Shown piece after piece: positions 53,488-62,606 of a stretch of DNA of 64,000 bases. The notes below the pieces were generated by a model. The model was not told where the DNA came from, did no database searches, and saw nothing but the letters and a program-made list of their open reading frames with translations. The stretch lies in assembly GCF_900108455.1 (NCBI RefSeq), contig NZ_FNWS01000004.1, positions 49,633-113,632 of the forward strand, written 5' to 3'. Origin of the DNA: Fructobacillus pseudoficulneus (GTDB lineage Bacteria > Bacillota > Bacilli > Lactobacillales > Lactobacillaceae). A program made the translations under genes and the position numbers. Each line of letters opens with the position of its first letter. Within the stretch, counting starts at the first letter, position 1.

Positions 53488-53501
53488 GTTCGTCTTTTAT
53501 G
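53488..53501 (-). promoter_or_regulatory. PurBox-like inverted repeat, proximal arm
   Basis: CATAAAAGACGAAC followed by AATTGG on the minus strand. CGAACAATT resembles the CGAACA core of PurR boxes in Firmicutes. It sits immediately before the purE Shine-Dalgarno. Confidence 0.4.
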
Positions 53502-53614
53502 GAAATAGATCCGCTTTATAAAAATGCAGTTCGCTTTAAACACATGATAACAAAACTGACACAATTTGTGTTCGCTATTTAATAATAAAATTCTCATATA
53601 ATTTCGTTCTGATT

Positions 53615-53628
53615 CATAAAAGACGAAC
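53615..53628 (+). promoter_or_regulatory. PurBox-like inverted repeat, distal arm
   Basis: CATAAAAGACGAAC followed by ATTGG on the plus strand: an exact inverted copy of the proximal arm, 113 nt away. The intervening leader also has GCGAAC twice on the minus strand. Promoter boxes in between are not clear enough to call. Confidence 0.4.
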
Positions 53629-53670
53629 ATTGGTCAAAAAACCGCTATTTTCCTATGTATTATCTGTAAT

Positions 53671-53708
53671 AAAAAAAGCAGCAGGTTTATGAAAACCTGC
53701 TGCTTTTT
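53671..53708 (-). terminator. Terminator after the ClC gene
   Basis: AAAAAGCAGCAGGTTT, loop, AAACCTGCTGCTTTTT; strong and symmetric. Confidence 0.85.
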
Positions 53709-53710
53709 AT

Positions 53711-55027
53711 CTAGTTCATCGCTGTCTGACTGTGTTGCCGGTCAAACCAGTTCAAATAAATTTTAGCTGTCGCTGAGGACAATGCCACGGCGAGGGCGAA
53801 GATAATTAAGGCCGAATAATCCAAATGGCTAATTTCAAAGACCATGAACATAGCCATTAACGGTGCCTGTTGTGAAGCGGCTAATAGTGCCACCGCCCCA
53901 ATCAAAGCGAATTGCCAAGGTGCAATCCCGGGCAAAAATGGTTGCAAGAAGACCGACATGACTAGTCCAACAACTGCCCCCAAGGCAATCGAAGGCGTTA
54001 GCGTTCCACCGGTCCCACCACCATAAAGACTCAGAAAGGTCATGGCAAACTTCGCCAAACCCAGAGCGATAAAGAAGTACAACAAATGATTGTTAGTTTG
54101 TAAAAGGGCGTACTGAGCAGTCGCCCGACCATTGCCCATCACGTAAGGGAAAATCCAAGCAGTCAACCCAGTGGCTAACCCGACCAAGGGCATCGTTAAC
54201 CACAACCACCGCCCCTTGGCTTGATACTGTTGAGCCCAACCGAAAGCTTGCTTAGCCCAGGCACCAAAGATTCCGGCAATCGGCCCAATAATCAAGGCAG
54301 CCACTAATAGAATTAATGAAAAGTGGCCGTCTTGGAGCAAGGCATAATATGGATCAAAGCCCTTCACCAACGACCCCAACAATGCCGCAATGGTCGACAT
54401 GATCAAGGAAACCGAAATGGTTTTGACCGAAGCCTTCTTCAACAGTAACTCCACCGCAAAGAGCATCCCCGTAATTGGTGCAATATACACCCCGGCAAAT
54501 CCGGCCCCAGCCGATGCCGCTAGCAGCAACTTTTGGTCTTCTGCGCTTAGGTGCAACCAGGCCCACTTACTGGTTTTCTGCTGATAAACTTGCGCCAACA
54601 TCACCCCGGCCTGCCGTGGTGCTAATTCTCGGCCGACTGAACCACCGGTTCCAACAAAAAACATCTGGGTCAAAACATTCAATGCCGTCTTGATTGGTGG
54701 CATTTGTTCCCCCTTGAGGGCGCCGTTAATTCCAACAATCTTCTTACCACGAGCACGAATGGCCCACCAAACTAAACCGGCAATGGCCGCTCCGACAATC
54801 GATGAGACCAAGCGGCGGATTGGGCTGGCCGCATTTGGACTGTAGTGGCGAAAGGATTCATGAAAATTCAAAAAGAACACTTCGACCACGTCTAAAAAGA
54901 GTGACAGCAAAACAGCCGCCAAACCAATAACCAAGGCTAAGATAAGCGTTGTAATCCCCAAGGACCAAAAGGCGCTTTCTTCTGCTTTCTCATCAGGTGT
55001 TGCCACCTGACCTTTTTCTTTTGACAT
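53711..55027 (-). CDS. ClC-family chloride channel/antiporter
   Basis: 438 aa with about ten membrane segments. The helix N-terminus motif GSVGRELAPRQAG takes the place of the canonical GREGP loop, as in the YfeO-like bacterial branch. GGGTGGTLTPSIALGAVVG gives the second anion-binding loop, and AAVALLAASQQAPLMAMFMVFE the late helices. No CBS domain. It may move chloride or another anion; the altered loop makes selectivity uncertain. Monocistronic, GAGG upstream of ATG. Confidence 0.85.
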   Translation of the reverse strand: MSKEKGQVATPDEKAEESAFWSLGITTLILALVIGLAAVLLSLFLDVVEVFFLNFHESFRHYSPNAASPIRRLVSSIVGAAIAGLVWWAIRARGKKIVGINGALKGEQMPPIKTALNVLTQMFFVGTGGSVGRELAPRQAGVMLAQVYQQKTSKWAWLHLSAEDQKLLLAASAGAGFAGVYIAPITGMLFAVELLLKKASVKTISVSLIMSTIAALLGSLVKGFDPYYALLQDGHFSLILLVAALIIGPIAGIFGAWAKQAFGWAQQYQAKGRWLWLTMPLVGLATGLTAWIFPYVMGNGRATAQYALLQTNNHLLYFFIALGLAKFAMTFLSLYGGGTGGTLTPSIALGAVVGLVMSVFLQPFLPGIAPWQFALIGAVALLAASQQAPLMAMFMVFEISHLDYSALIIFALAVALSSATAKIYLNWFDRQHSQTAMN

Positions 55028-55394
55028 AATTTTCCTCTTTTATATGTAGTTTCTTTTTAATCGTGTTGATTAGCGCTATTAATTTTAACAAAAAAGCTGT
55101 TAGACTGCATTTTTACCGGTATTTATTTCAAAATAAAGTTGATTTTCCCCTCTATTTTCTCAATAAAATCACCATTATTATTATCATAAAAAAACTATAC
55201 CAATTCTAAAAAATCACCCTTACATTTATTTGGTTTTTGTTCTTAATTTTTTCAACTTGTCAGATTTTTTCGCTATTAAAGGGACATCTTTATCTTTTTA
55301 TGCCCGATTCTTGACATATACCTTGCATATTTTGATATTTTGTTTTAAGTTAGACCAGTAAAGGAAAAAATTAGTTTTAGAAAGAAAAATTCAT
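55028..55394. other. AT-rich divergent spacer between ClC and copB
   Basis: 367 bases, very AT-rich, no gene seen. It holds the promoters of both divergent genes. No cop-box (TACAnnTGTA) was found. A few weak AT hairpins only. Confidence 0.5.
55311..55339 (+). promoter_or_regulatory. Promoter of the copper ATPase gene
   Basis: Perfect -35 TTGACA (55311-55316), 17-nt spacer, -10 GATATT (55334-55339). The gene itself has only a weak Shine-Dalgarno (AGAAAG, 10 nt before the ATG). Confidence 0.55.
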
Positions 55395-57692
55395 ATGGCA
55401 GACGAAAAAAAGCAAAACCGTCAAAATGATGGCATGGCTCAGATGCACATGAATCACCATCATGATGACATGGACATGGCTGGCATGAACCACGACCACA
55501 TGGATAAATCAGAGAACCACCACATGCAGATGGATCATCATGAAAACCATCAAATGAACATGGACCATCAGGACAAGCATTCCACACAACCTGACCAGTC
55601 GATGCAGATGAACCATGAAAAAATGAATCATCACATGGATCACCAGCAAATGGGTCATGACATGGGCGACATGAAAATGGACCACTCAGGCAATGAGATG
55701 GCCCACATGGACATGAATCACGATATGGGTGATATGCACATGGATCATAGCATGGCCGGCATGGGTGGGATGCCAATGAATCATAGCAACATGAAGCAAC
55801 GGTTCTGGTGGTCATTAATCCTGCTAATTCCACTCGTCTTTGTTGCCCCCTTCATGGGCGTTGACCTTCCCTTCACCTTAACTTTTCCTGGATCCAACTG
55901 GGTCACTCTAATTTTGGCCACCGCTATGTACGTGGTCGGTACCCAGCCATTCTTTTCCAGCGCTAAAATTGAAATTAAAAATAAAAAACCAGCGATGATG
56001 TCCCTGATTTCGATGGGGCTGCTGGTGACCTACTGGGTTTCCGTCTATGCCTTTATCGCCAAGACCTTCTTTAAGGTCGATGCCATGGACTACTTCTTTG
56101 AATTTGCCACCTTGGTTGTCATTATGTTGCTCGGTCACTTGATTGAAATGCAGGCAACGATGAAGGCTGGTAACGCCACTTCCGAGTTATCAAAGTTGAC
56201 GCCGGCAACTGCTCACGTGAAGCACGGCGATTCCTACATGGATATGCCCGTTTCTTCGCTCAAGGCTGGCGCCGAAGTGCAAGTTCGTGCAGGGGAATCA
56301 TTCCCAGCCGATGGAACCGTTTTGTCTGGTAACAGCCAAGTCGATGAATCGTTAATGACCGGTGAATCAAAGCCAGTCAAGAAAGCTGAAAACGCCACTG
56401 TCATCGGTGGAACCATCAACGGCGAGGGAACCCTGGTCGTCAAGGTATCTGCGGTTGGCGCCGATTCCTTTATCGGTCACCTCAAGCAGACTTTAAATGA
56501 AACCGAGGCGAGTTCTTCAAAGGCCGAATCACTGGCCAATAAAGTTGCCGGCTGGCTCTTTTGGGTTTGTTTAACCGCCGCCATCTTGGCTCTCATCATT
56601 TGGACAAGTATTAGTGGCCTAACGACCGCCTTTAACATTGCGGTCACTACCTTAATTATTGCTTGCCCCCATGCTTTAGGCCTGGCAATTCCGTTGGTTA
56701 TCCAACAAACAAAGTCCATCGCCGCTAAGGATGGCATTTTGATCAAAAAGCACGGTGCCATTCTTTCCGCTAAGCACCTTGATTACGCTTTGATGGACAA
56801 GACCGGAACTTTGACCAACGGTCATTTCCAAGTCCAAAAGTTAGTGACTAACGGTATCGCTGAAAAGGATGCCTTAGCCATTATGGCTGCCCTTGAACAA
56901 CAATCTTCTCACCCATTGGCTGAAGCCATTGTTCAAAAGGCTGAAAGTGAAAACATTACTGTTAGCGCCGGTAAAGATGTCCAAACCATCGCCGGAGCCG
57001 GAATCTCTGGAACAATTAGTGGTCAGAAATACTCATTAGTTTCAGCTCGTTATCTCACTCAGCAACAAATTAGCTTTGAGCCACTAAACGCTGACGGTTC
57101 CATTTCTTATTTGACTGATGGAAACAGCGTCCTAGCGGCTGTCTCCCTTGGGGATAGCATTAAGGAAACAGCTAAAGACTTTGTCAGTCAATTAAAGGCC
57201 CATAACATTACACCCGTCTTAGTCACTGGTGATGCCAAAAAAACAGCCAAAAAAGTGGCCGAACAACTCGGCATCGACGTCGTTCAAGCCGAAGTATCAC
57301 CACAAGATAAGATTAATTTGGTCAAGCAGTATCAGCAAAAGGGCAAGACCATGATGATTGGTGATGGAATTAATGATTCACCAGCCTTAGCTCAAGCAGA
57401 CCTTTCCGTGGCAATTGGGGCAGGGACCGATGTGGCGCAAGCTTCGGCGGATGCGGTTTTGATTTCTAAGTCACTACCAAAAATTATCGATCTGATTAAC
57501 CTGGCCCACAACGCCAACCGCAAGGAAGTCGAAAACCTTTGGTGGGGAGCTGGCTATAATATCTTAGCCATTCCAACCGCCGCTGGCCTCTTCTCCTTTG
57601 CTGGAATCATGCTCAACCCATTAATTGGTGCCATCGTCATGTCACTTTCAACAGTCGTGGTTGCCGTGAATGCTTTGTCTTTGCACAAATAA
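55395..57692 (+). CDS. copB: CopB-type P1B ATPase (copper/silver export) with His/Met-rich N-terminus
   Basis: 765 aa. The first 130 residues hold 24 His, 30 Met and 19 Asp and no Cys, in runs such as MNHHHDDMDM. The P-type core follows: the TGES actuator loop DESLMTGESKPVKKAE, the metal-site ACPHALGLAIPL (C424-P425-H426), phosphorylation D468 in MDKTGTLTNG, SSHPLAEAI, and the hinge MIGDGINDSPALAQAD. The CPH motif rather than CPC places it in the P1B-3/CopB group, which exports Cu(I)/Cu(II) or Ag(I) from the cytosol. There is no copY or copZ next to it. The N-terminus is longer than in Enterococcus CopB as I recall it. Own promoter; weak Shine-Dalgarno. Confidence 0.92.
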   Translation: MADEKKQNRQNDGMAQMHMNHHHDDMDMAGMNHDHMDKSENHHMQMDHHENHQMNMDHQDKHSTQPDQSMQMNHEKMNHHMDHQQMGHDMGDMKMDHSGNEMAHMDMNHDMGDMHMDHSMAGMGGMPMNHSNMKQRFWWSLILLIPLVFVAPFMGVDLPFTLTFPGSNWVTLILATAMYVVGTQPFFSSAKIEIKNKKPAMMSLISMGLLVTYWVSVYAFIAKTFFKVDAMDYFFEFATLVVIMLLGHLIEMQATMKAGNATSELSKLTPATAHVKHGDSYMDMPVSSLKAGAEVQVRAGESFPADGTVLSGNSQVDESLMTGESKPVKKAENATVIGGTINGEGTLVVKVSAVGADSFIGHLKQTLNETEASSSKAESLANKVAGWLFWVCLTAAILALIIWTSISGLTTAFNIAVTTLIIACPHALGLAIPLVIQQTKSIAAKDGILIKKHGAILSAKHLDYALMDKTGTLTNGHFQVQKLVTNGIAEKDALAIMAALEQQSSHPLAEAIVQKAESENITVSAGKDVQTIAGAGISGTISGQKYSLVSARYLTQQQISFEPLNADGSISYLTDGNSVLAAVSLGDSIKETAKDFVSQLKAHNITPVLVTGDAKKTAKKVAEQLGIDVVQAEVSPQDKINLVKQYQQKGKTMMIGDGINDSPALAQADLSVAIGAGTDVAQASADAVLISKSLPKIIDLINLAHNANRKEVENLWWGAGYNILAIPTAAGLFSFAGIMLNPLIGAIVMSLSTVVVAVNALSLHK

Positions 57693-57793
57693 AGATAAAG
57701 ATAAAAATAAGTTAAATCTCTCTTAATTTAAAGTTCCTTTTATTTTAAAAATGTATAATTAGCAGTTGTACAGAATAAAAAGGAGCTTTTTTT

Positions 57794-58507
57794 ATGCGCA
57801 AATATTTTGCAGAATTCTTCGGAACCGCCCTCTTGTTGATTTTCACGACAACGGCCTTGATTTACACTCAGACATTCCAAACAGGTAACCTGTTTGACGC
57901 CATGGGACTCTTTGGTCTGACATTGGCTGTCTTGATGTTCATCTTTGGCCCAATGGCACATGGTGGTCACTTCAACCCGGCCGTCTCTCTTGGTGCTGCA
58001 ATCAACAAGGACATCACTTGGAAAGAATTTGGTGCTTACATCTTGTCACAACTCCTTGGTGCTTTGGCTGGTCTTGGACTTGCCGTTATCACCTTGGTCC
58101 CAGTGATTAACTCACAGGCATCATCTTCTTCATCATCAAGCTCATCAGTGAAGGCTTCTCAAGTATTAACAACGCTTGAACCATCTGCAACGGTTACTTC
58201 TTTGCAAGTTGGTTTGGCAGTTGAATTCTTCTTCACTTTCCTCTTTGTTTTGATTACGCTCTTGGCATTGAAGAAGCATGCTAAGCAAGCCCCAGCAATT
58301 ATGGGAATGACTTTTGCGGTTGTTTCTTACGTTGCTTACCCATTGACTGCCGGATTGGTTAACCCAGCCCGTGCCTTGGCCCCTGCGTTCTTCAACCTTT
58401 CATCAACTTCTGTTCACCTTTGGTTCTTCTTAATTGTCGAAATCATTGCCGGAGCATTAGCTGGTTTGGTTATGAAGTATCTCGCACCAAAGCCAATTGA
58501 AGAATAA
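57794..58507 (+). CDS. Aquaporin / glycerol facilitator (MIP family)
   Basis: 237 aa, six membrane helices and two half-helices. First NPA motif in GGHFNPAVSLG, second in AGLVNPARALAP, with the Arg of the selectivity filter after the second NPA. The loop between helices 3 and 4 carries a run of nine Ser (residues about 112-120), unusual for the family. The channel could pass water, glycerol or small uncharged solutes such as lactic acid; selectivity is not resolved. AAGGAG lies 10 nt upstream of the ATG, and a TATAAT at 57754-57759 is the probable -10. Confidence 0.9.
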   Translation: MRKYFAEFFGTALLLIFTTTALIYTQTFQTGNLFDAMGLFGLTLAVLMFIFGPMAHGGHFNPAVSLGAAINKDITWKEFGAYILSQLLGALAGLGLAVITLVPVINSQASSSSSSSSSVKASQVLTTLEPSATVTSLQVGLAVEFFFTFLFVLITLLALKKHAKQAPAIMGMTFAVVSYVAYPLTAGLVNPARALAPAFFNLSSTSVHLWFFLIVEIIAGALAGLVMKYLAPKPIEE

Positions 58508-58515
58508 AATTCGCA

Positions 58516-58552
58516 TAAAAAAGGATTGCTCAAATGAGCAATCCTTTTTTTG
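58516..58552. terminator. Bidirectional terminator between aquaporin and RluA-type gene
   Basis: AAAAAAGGATTGCTC, loop AAAT, GAGCAATCCTTTTTTT between converging genes. Confidence 0.9.
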
Positions 58553-58553
58553 T

Positions 58554-59459
58554 TTACCAATTTGGCGGTAATTCTACCTTTATCTTTTCTTGCGTAAACG
58601 GAAGAACCAACAGCAACCATTCTGAGTGTAGGTATAACCGGTTAACGGGCAACCCACCGTACCACTCGTCTCCAAGGATTGGATGACCGGCCGCGGCGAG
58701 GTGCACACGAATTTGGTGCATCCGGCCCGTTTCTAATTGCAGTTCGACTAACGACTGCTTCTGACCGTCATGCACTTCTTCAGCGCGCAGCCAATAACTC
58801 GTTCGCGCCGCTTTCCCGTCTTGACTGACCCAGCGCAAGCGTTCATCAGTTGGATGGGCCCCGATTGCTTGATCAAAAACTCCTGCCGCTTCTTCAAACT
58901 CGCCAACGACTTTGGCAAAGTAGCGTCGCTGGATTCTTTTTTCTTTAATCAAACGGTTTAGGATTGGTACCACAATCGGATTTTTCGCCACAATCACCAG
59001 ACCCGACGTCGCCCGATCCAACCGGTGGACCATGAAGGCCTGCGCGAGCTGCCCGGCCGATTGACAACCGCGCTGGTTAAAGTCTGCTGTTAAGTAATTT
59101 AACAGCGTATCATGCTCGGTCGGCGAGTGTGGGTGCATCTTCATTCCAGCTGGCTTGACCGCTACCACTAGGTCATCGTCTTCATAGACTAGCTCGACTC
59201 GTTTGCCAGGATTGGCTGGATAGGGGCCCTGAGCCTCGCCAAATGCGCTTTGTTCAAAACTCAGCGTTAGACTGTCACCCGCTTTTAAAACCGCTGCCGT
59301 AGAGCTGACAACGCCATTCAGTTTAAATTGACGTTCCTGCCGGAGATATCCCTTTAAATGTTTGGGAAGGTATATTTTTTGCAAATATTCTTTAATAGAA
59401 TAATCAGCAAATTCCGCACCCATTGTGATATTTTTTTGATAAATCATTTCTTTTGGCAT
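58554..59459 (-). CDS. RluA-family pseudouridine synthase
   Basis: 301 aa. N-terminal S4-like region (about 15-70: LKGYLRQERQFKLNG ... LKAGDSL), then the catalytic domain with HRLDRATSG; D148 is the nucleophile. DLVVAVKPAGMKMHP and TGRMHQIRVHLAAAGHPILGD are the other two conserved motifs of the RluA/RluC/RluD group. Isomerises uridine to pseudouridine in 23S rRNA or tRNA; the site cannot be assigned. Start at ATG 59459 has an AGGA only about 2 nt away; ATG at codon 5 is an alternative. Confidence 0.9.
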   Translation of the reverse strand: MPKEMIYQKNITMGAEFADYSIKEYLQKIYLPKHLKGYLRQERQFKLNGVVSSTAAVLKAGDSLTLSFEQSAFGEAQGPYPANPGKRVELVYEDDDLVVAVKPAGMKMHPHSPTEHDTLLNYLTADFNQRGCQSAGQLAQAFMVHRLDRATSGLVIVAKNPIVVPILNRLIKEKRIQRRYFAKVVGEFEEAAGVFDQAIGAHPTDERLRWVSQDGKAARTSYWLRAEEVHDGQKQSLVELQLETGRMHQIRVHLAAAGHPILGDEWYGGLPVNRLYLHSEWLLLVLPFTQEKIKVELPPNW

Positions 59460-59468
59460 TTTCCTAAT

Positions 59469-59497
59469 AAAAAATCAGGAATTTCTTCCTGATTTTG
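59469..59497 (-). terminator. Terminator after ltaS
   Basis: AAAATCAGGAA, loop, TTCCTGATTTTTT on the minus strand, between ltaS and the downstream pseudouridine synthase. Confidence 0.8.
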
Positions 59498-59505
59498 TTG
59501 ACGAC

Positions 59506-61686
59506 TTAATTAAGAAAGGCTTTGGCAGCCCCATCATAATCCGTCGCTGTCGATGAAGGATCGTCGTTGATTTCCGGTGCGTCAGTAATATACTCACTAA
59601 CTGTACTTTGTCCACCATTTTGGCTAATCAACGATGTACTATCCTTATTTTCACTAGCCTTCTTCAAACGATTCAAGGTCTTCGTCTTTGAATAATCATA
59701 GGCCGCTGCGTCCACTGCTTTAAATCCTAATGGATGGTAGAAGCGCAGCAAGTTCTTTTGGTTCAATGAATCAGACATTGCTAACTTTTCATTTGCTTCT
59801 GCCTGATACTTATTGAACAACTTTTGTTGTTCAGGAGTAGGGTCTGTGATCTTTTGGCCGGACTTCGTATCCCAAATTGTTCCGGAAATTGAAGCGTATT
59901 CCGGCGTTATCCAATCCTTATTACGCATGACCACCAATTGGCTTCGGCTGGTTGACAGCAAGTCCTGACCGAATTGGATATAACGTTCACTCGAAATACC
60001 AAGCAAATGTTCAATCGTCGGCGCAACATCCACTTCCCCACCATAAGTATGGTTAATGCCACCATTCTTCAATCCTGGTACGTGAATAATCAATGGTGTT
60101 CGTTGCAGATTTTCATTGTCGAGGTCCGTCCAATTATCTGGATCCTTACCCAAGATTGGGGCCAAATACTTGCTATCAGAATTATTAATGCCAAAGTGGT
60201 CCCCATAAAGGACAACCATTGTATTGTCGTACAGGCCAGAATTCTTCAAGTAGTCAAAGAATTCCTTAACGGCCTGGTCAAGGTAATGGTTAGTAACAAA
60301 GTAATTATCAATATACTTCGATCCAGAATTAGTTGTTTGGAAATTAGGGTCCTGATCATCCTTGTCAATTTCATATGGGATGTGGTTTGAGACCGTAATA
60401 TATTTGGCGTAAAACGGCTGCTGCAAGTGTTCCAAATACGGAACAGAATCCTTAAAGAGCAACTTATCCTTAAGACCCCAAGCCGTTGACTTTTTCCCTG
60501 CAGTATCGAAGTATTCCCCAGAAATCCAATTTTGGTAACCCATGTTCTTATAAACATTTGTCCGGTTCCAGAAGGAACCAGTGTTACCGTGGAAGACCGC
60601 CGATGAATACCCTTCCCGCTGGTTCAAGATGGCCGGCATTGCTTGGAAGGTTTGATCATTCCCAAGCTTGGCAAAGAGCGATCCCTGTGGCAAACCATAG
60701 GTTGAGGTTTCCATCAAGTTTTCCGCATCAGAAGTCTTTCCTTGACCAACCTGGTGGAAGAAATTATCAAATGAGATTGAATCTGAGCTGTGGTACAGCG
60801 AGTTCAAGAACGGTGTCACTTCTTGTCCATTGATCTTTTTATCGATAGCAAATTGTTGGAATGATTCCAAATGAATGACGATGACATTCTTACCCTTTGC
60901 CTTACCAGCATAGGTTGGATTCATACCCGCATAGTTTTCTTGAACGTACTTCTTGACCTTATCGAGTTCTTCCGGCTTGGCCTTTTTACGAACTTGACTG
61001 GTCGTAAAGGTATTATAGCCATCTAAGGCTGTAAATGGGCCGATTCCAAGATACTTAACCAGGTATTCCCGGTCAAATTGCCGTGTGAGCAATTGTGGTC
61101 GGTCGATATCTGCCAAAGCTAAATTGGCAATGATCACGAGCCAACCGGCGGCCATTAAAGTGAAAATCTTACCAGTCCGAATTGGTCGCGCATCCTGCTT
61201 AATCCGCCTCGTCAACAACAAAACCAAGAGGATTACTAAGTCAATCCAGTATAAGAAGTCATGGCCGTTAAAACTAATGGCACCGGCTGCTTTTCCTCCC
61301 TGATTGACAGAAGAGTAATTCAGGATAACGTTGACACTCATGTAGTCCGTGAATTCACGGAAGTAAACAATACTAATATACAGGAATGTCGTGAGTCCGG
61401 CCGAAAGGGCCATCATGCCACCATAAAAAAGATGTTTATTTTTGAAGAACAACGGCAGTGCTAACACAAGCATGTTAAAGCCAATTGGATTAATCAACAT
61501 CAAAAAGACCTGGTAAGGGCTTGAAACGTGTAACCAACTAAAGTCCATTCCATACGCAAATAAGGTCTTAAGAACCATTAAAATAACGACTAGGACGTAG
61601 AAGCCCAGCCGTGTATTGATTGCCTGGCAACTTTTTGTGAAGATTTGCTTCACAAAGCTCGGCAAATTTTTAAAAACATTTTTCAT
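59506..61686 (-). CDS. ltaS: Lipoteichoic acid synthase
   Basis: 726 aa. Five N-terminal membrane helices (about residues 25-185) and an extracellular sulfatase-fold domain. The metal/active-site Glu is in VIHLESFQQFA, the catalytic Thr in GQGKTSDAENL, followed by STYGLPQGSLF; VVLYGDHFGINN gives the Asp-His metal ligands. It polymerises glycerol phosphate from phosphatidylglycerol onto the lipid anchor of LTA. The C-terminal 70 residues after the enzyme domain are Ser/Asp-rich. There is no Shine-Dalgarno: a TATAAT lies only 9 nt before the ATG, so the mRNA may be leaderless. Monocistronic. Confidence 0.94.
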   Translation of the reverse strand: MKNVFKNLPSFVKQIFTKSCQAINTRLGFYVLVVILMVLKTLFAYGMDFSWLHVSSPYQVFLMLINPIGFNMLVLALPLFFKNKHLFYGGMMALSAGLTTFLYISIVYFREFTDYMSVNVILNYSSVNQGGKAAGAISFNGHDFLYWIDLVILLVLLLTRRIKQDARPIRTGKIFTLMAAGWLVIIANLALADIDRPQLLTRQFDREYLVKYLGIGPFTALDGYNTFTTSQVRKKAKPEELDKVKKYVQENYAGMNPTYAGKAKGKNVIVIHLESFQQFAIDKKINGQEVTPFLNSLYHSSDSISFDNFFHQVGQGKTSDAENLMETSTYGLPQGSLFAKLGNDQTFQAMPAILNQREGYSSAVFHGNTGSFWNRTNVYKNMGYQNWISGEYFDTAGKKSTAWGLKDKLLFKDSVPYLEHLQQPFYAKYITVSNHIPYEIDKDDQDPNFQTTNSGSKYIDNYFVTNHYLDQAVKEFFDYLKNSGLYDNTMVVLYGDHFGINNSDSKYLAPILGKDPDNWTDLDNENLQRTPLIIHVPGLKNGGINHTYGGEVDVAPTIEHLLGISSERYIQFGQDLLSTSRSQLVVMRNKDWITPEYASISGTIWDTKSGQKITDPTPEQQKLFNKYQAEANEKLAMSDSLNQKNLLRFYHPLGFKAVDAAAYDYSKTKTLNRLKKASENKDSTSLISQNGGQSTVSEYITDAPEINDDPSSTATDYDGAAKAFLN

Positions 61687-61695
61687 AATAGTGTT

Positions 61696-61701
61696 ATTAT
61701 A
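61696..61701 (-). promoter_or_regulatory. -10 box of ltaS next to the start codon
   Basis: TATAAT on the minus strand; a CTGAAA about 18 nt upstream is a fair -35. Transcription would begin 2-4 nt before the ATG at 61686. Confidence 0.5.
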
Positions 61702-61831
61702 CCTTTATTTTTAAGGGTTTTCAGCTAAATTTACATCTAGACCAGATTTTTATTCTATTCTCTTTTTCTTGCTAATTCAACATAAATACGTGACAATATA
61801 ACTAATCTGAAAGAAGCAAAGGAGCGTTCTG

Positions 61832-62605
61832 ATGCCGAAATATGACGCCTATCTCATCGACCTTGATGGTACAATTTACCACGGTAGCCAACCAATCCCG
61901 GCCGCTAAACGGTTTATTAACCGACTAAATCAAGCAGAAATTCCTTACTTATTTGTTACCAATAATTCGACAAAAACGCCCGAAACTGTTGCTGACAACT
62001 TAACCAAGCAACACGGTATCCCAACCCGACCAGACCAAGTCTATACTTCAGCACTGGCAACGGCGGACTATGTTAAGGGCTTACGGACCAACAACCAATC
62101 GGTTTACCTCATTGGTGAAGTTGGTTTAAAGGATGCTTTTGCAAAAGCTGAAATTCCTGTTGGACCAGCTGATCAGGCAAGTTACGTTGTCATGGGTCTC
62201 GACCGTGAATTTAACTATCAAAAGTTGCAAGAGGCAACCTTTGCCATTAGCCGTGGTGCTAAATTTATCGCAACCAATGCCGATACAAATTTGCCAAGCG
62301 AAAAAGGCATGCTACCGGGAGCTGGCTCACTAGTTGCAGCTGTTGTCACCGCGACTGGTGTTGAGCCGACCATTATCGCTAAGCCCGAAGCACCGATCAT
62401 GGAGGGCGCTTTGGCTCGATTAAACCAACCACAAAAGCCAATTATGGTTGGTGATAACTATAATACTGATATTCTAGCAGGTATCAAAAATAACTTAGAC
62501 ACTCTTTTGGTTTATACCGGCGTCTCAAAGCCAGAGGAAATCGCTAAGCTAAGTGACAAACCCTCTCACGAAATCAACAACTTTGATGAATGGTCATTTG
62601 ATTAA
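61832..62605 (+). CDS. HAD-IIA family phosphatase (NagD-like)
   Basis: 257 aa. HAD motif I DLDGT (D10 nucleophile, D12), motif II VTNNST near residue 45, motif III Lys in IIAKPEAPIME, and motif IV MVGDNYNTDILAG. The C2 cap between motifs II and III is as in TIGR01457/NagD proteins of Firmicutes. They dephosphorylate small sugar phosphates or nucleotides; the physiological substrate is unsure. AAAGGAG lies 8 nt before the ATG. Single gene, converging with the DUF2075 gene. Confidence 0.9.
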   Translation: MPKYDAYLIDLDGTIYHGSQPIPAAKRFINRLNQAEIPYLFVTNNSTKTPETVADNLTKQHGIPTRPDQVYTSALATADYVKGLRTNNQSVYLIGEVGLKDAFAKAEIPVGPADQASYVVMGLDREFNYQKLQEATFAISRGAKFIATNADTNLPSEKGMLPGAGSLVAAVVTATGVEPTIIAKPEAPIMEGALARLNQPQKPIMVGDNYNTDILAGIKNNLDTLLVYTGVSKPEEIAKLSDKPSHEINNFDEWSFD

Positions 62606-62606
62606 A

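Noticed and set aside
52983..53630. Longer purE frame with 53 extra N-terminal residues
   Set aside because: The extension lies in the operon leader, lacks homology to PurE, and the ATG at 53471 has a strong Shine-Dalgarno.
55028..55394. CopY operator in front of copB
   Set aside because: No TACAnnTGTA motif found in the spacer on either strand.
55345..55833. 162-codon Cys/His-rich frame opposite the copB N-terminus
   Set aside because: It is the antisense of the His/Met codon repeats (ATG/CAC read backwards give CAT/GTG); no Shine-Dalgarno, and composition is fully explained by copB.
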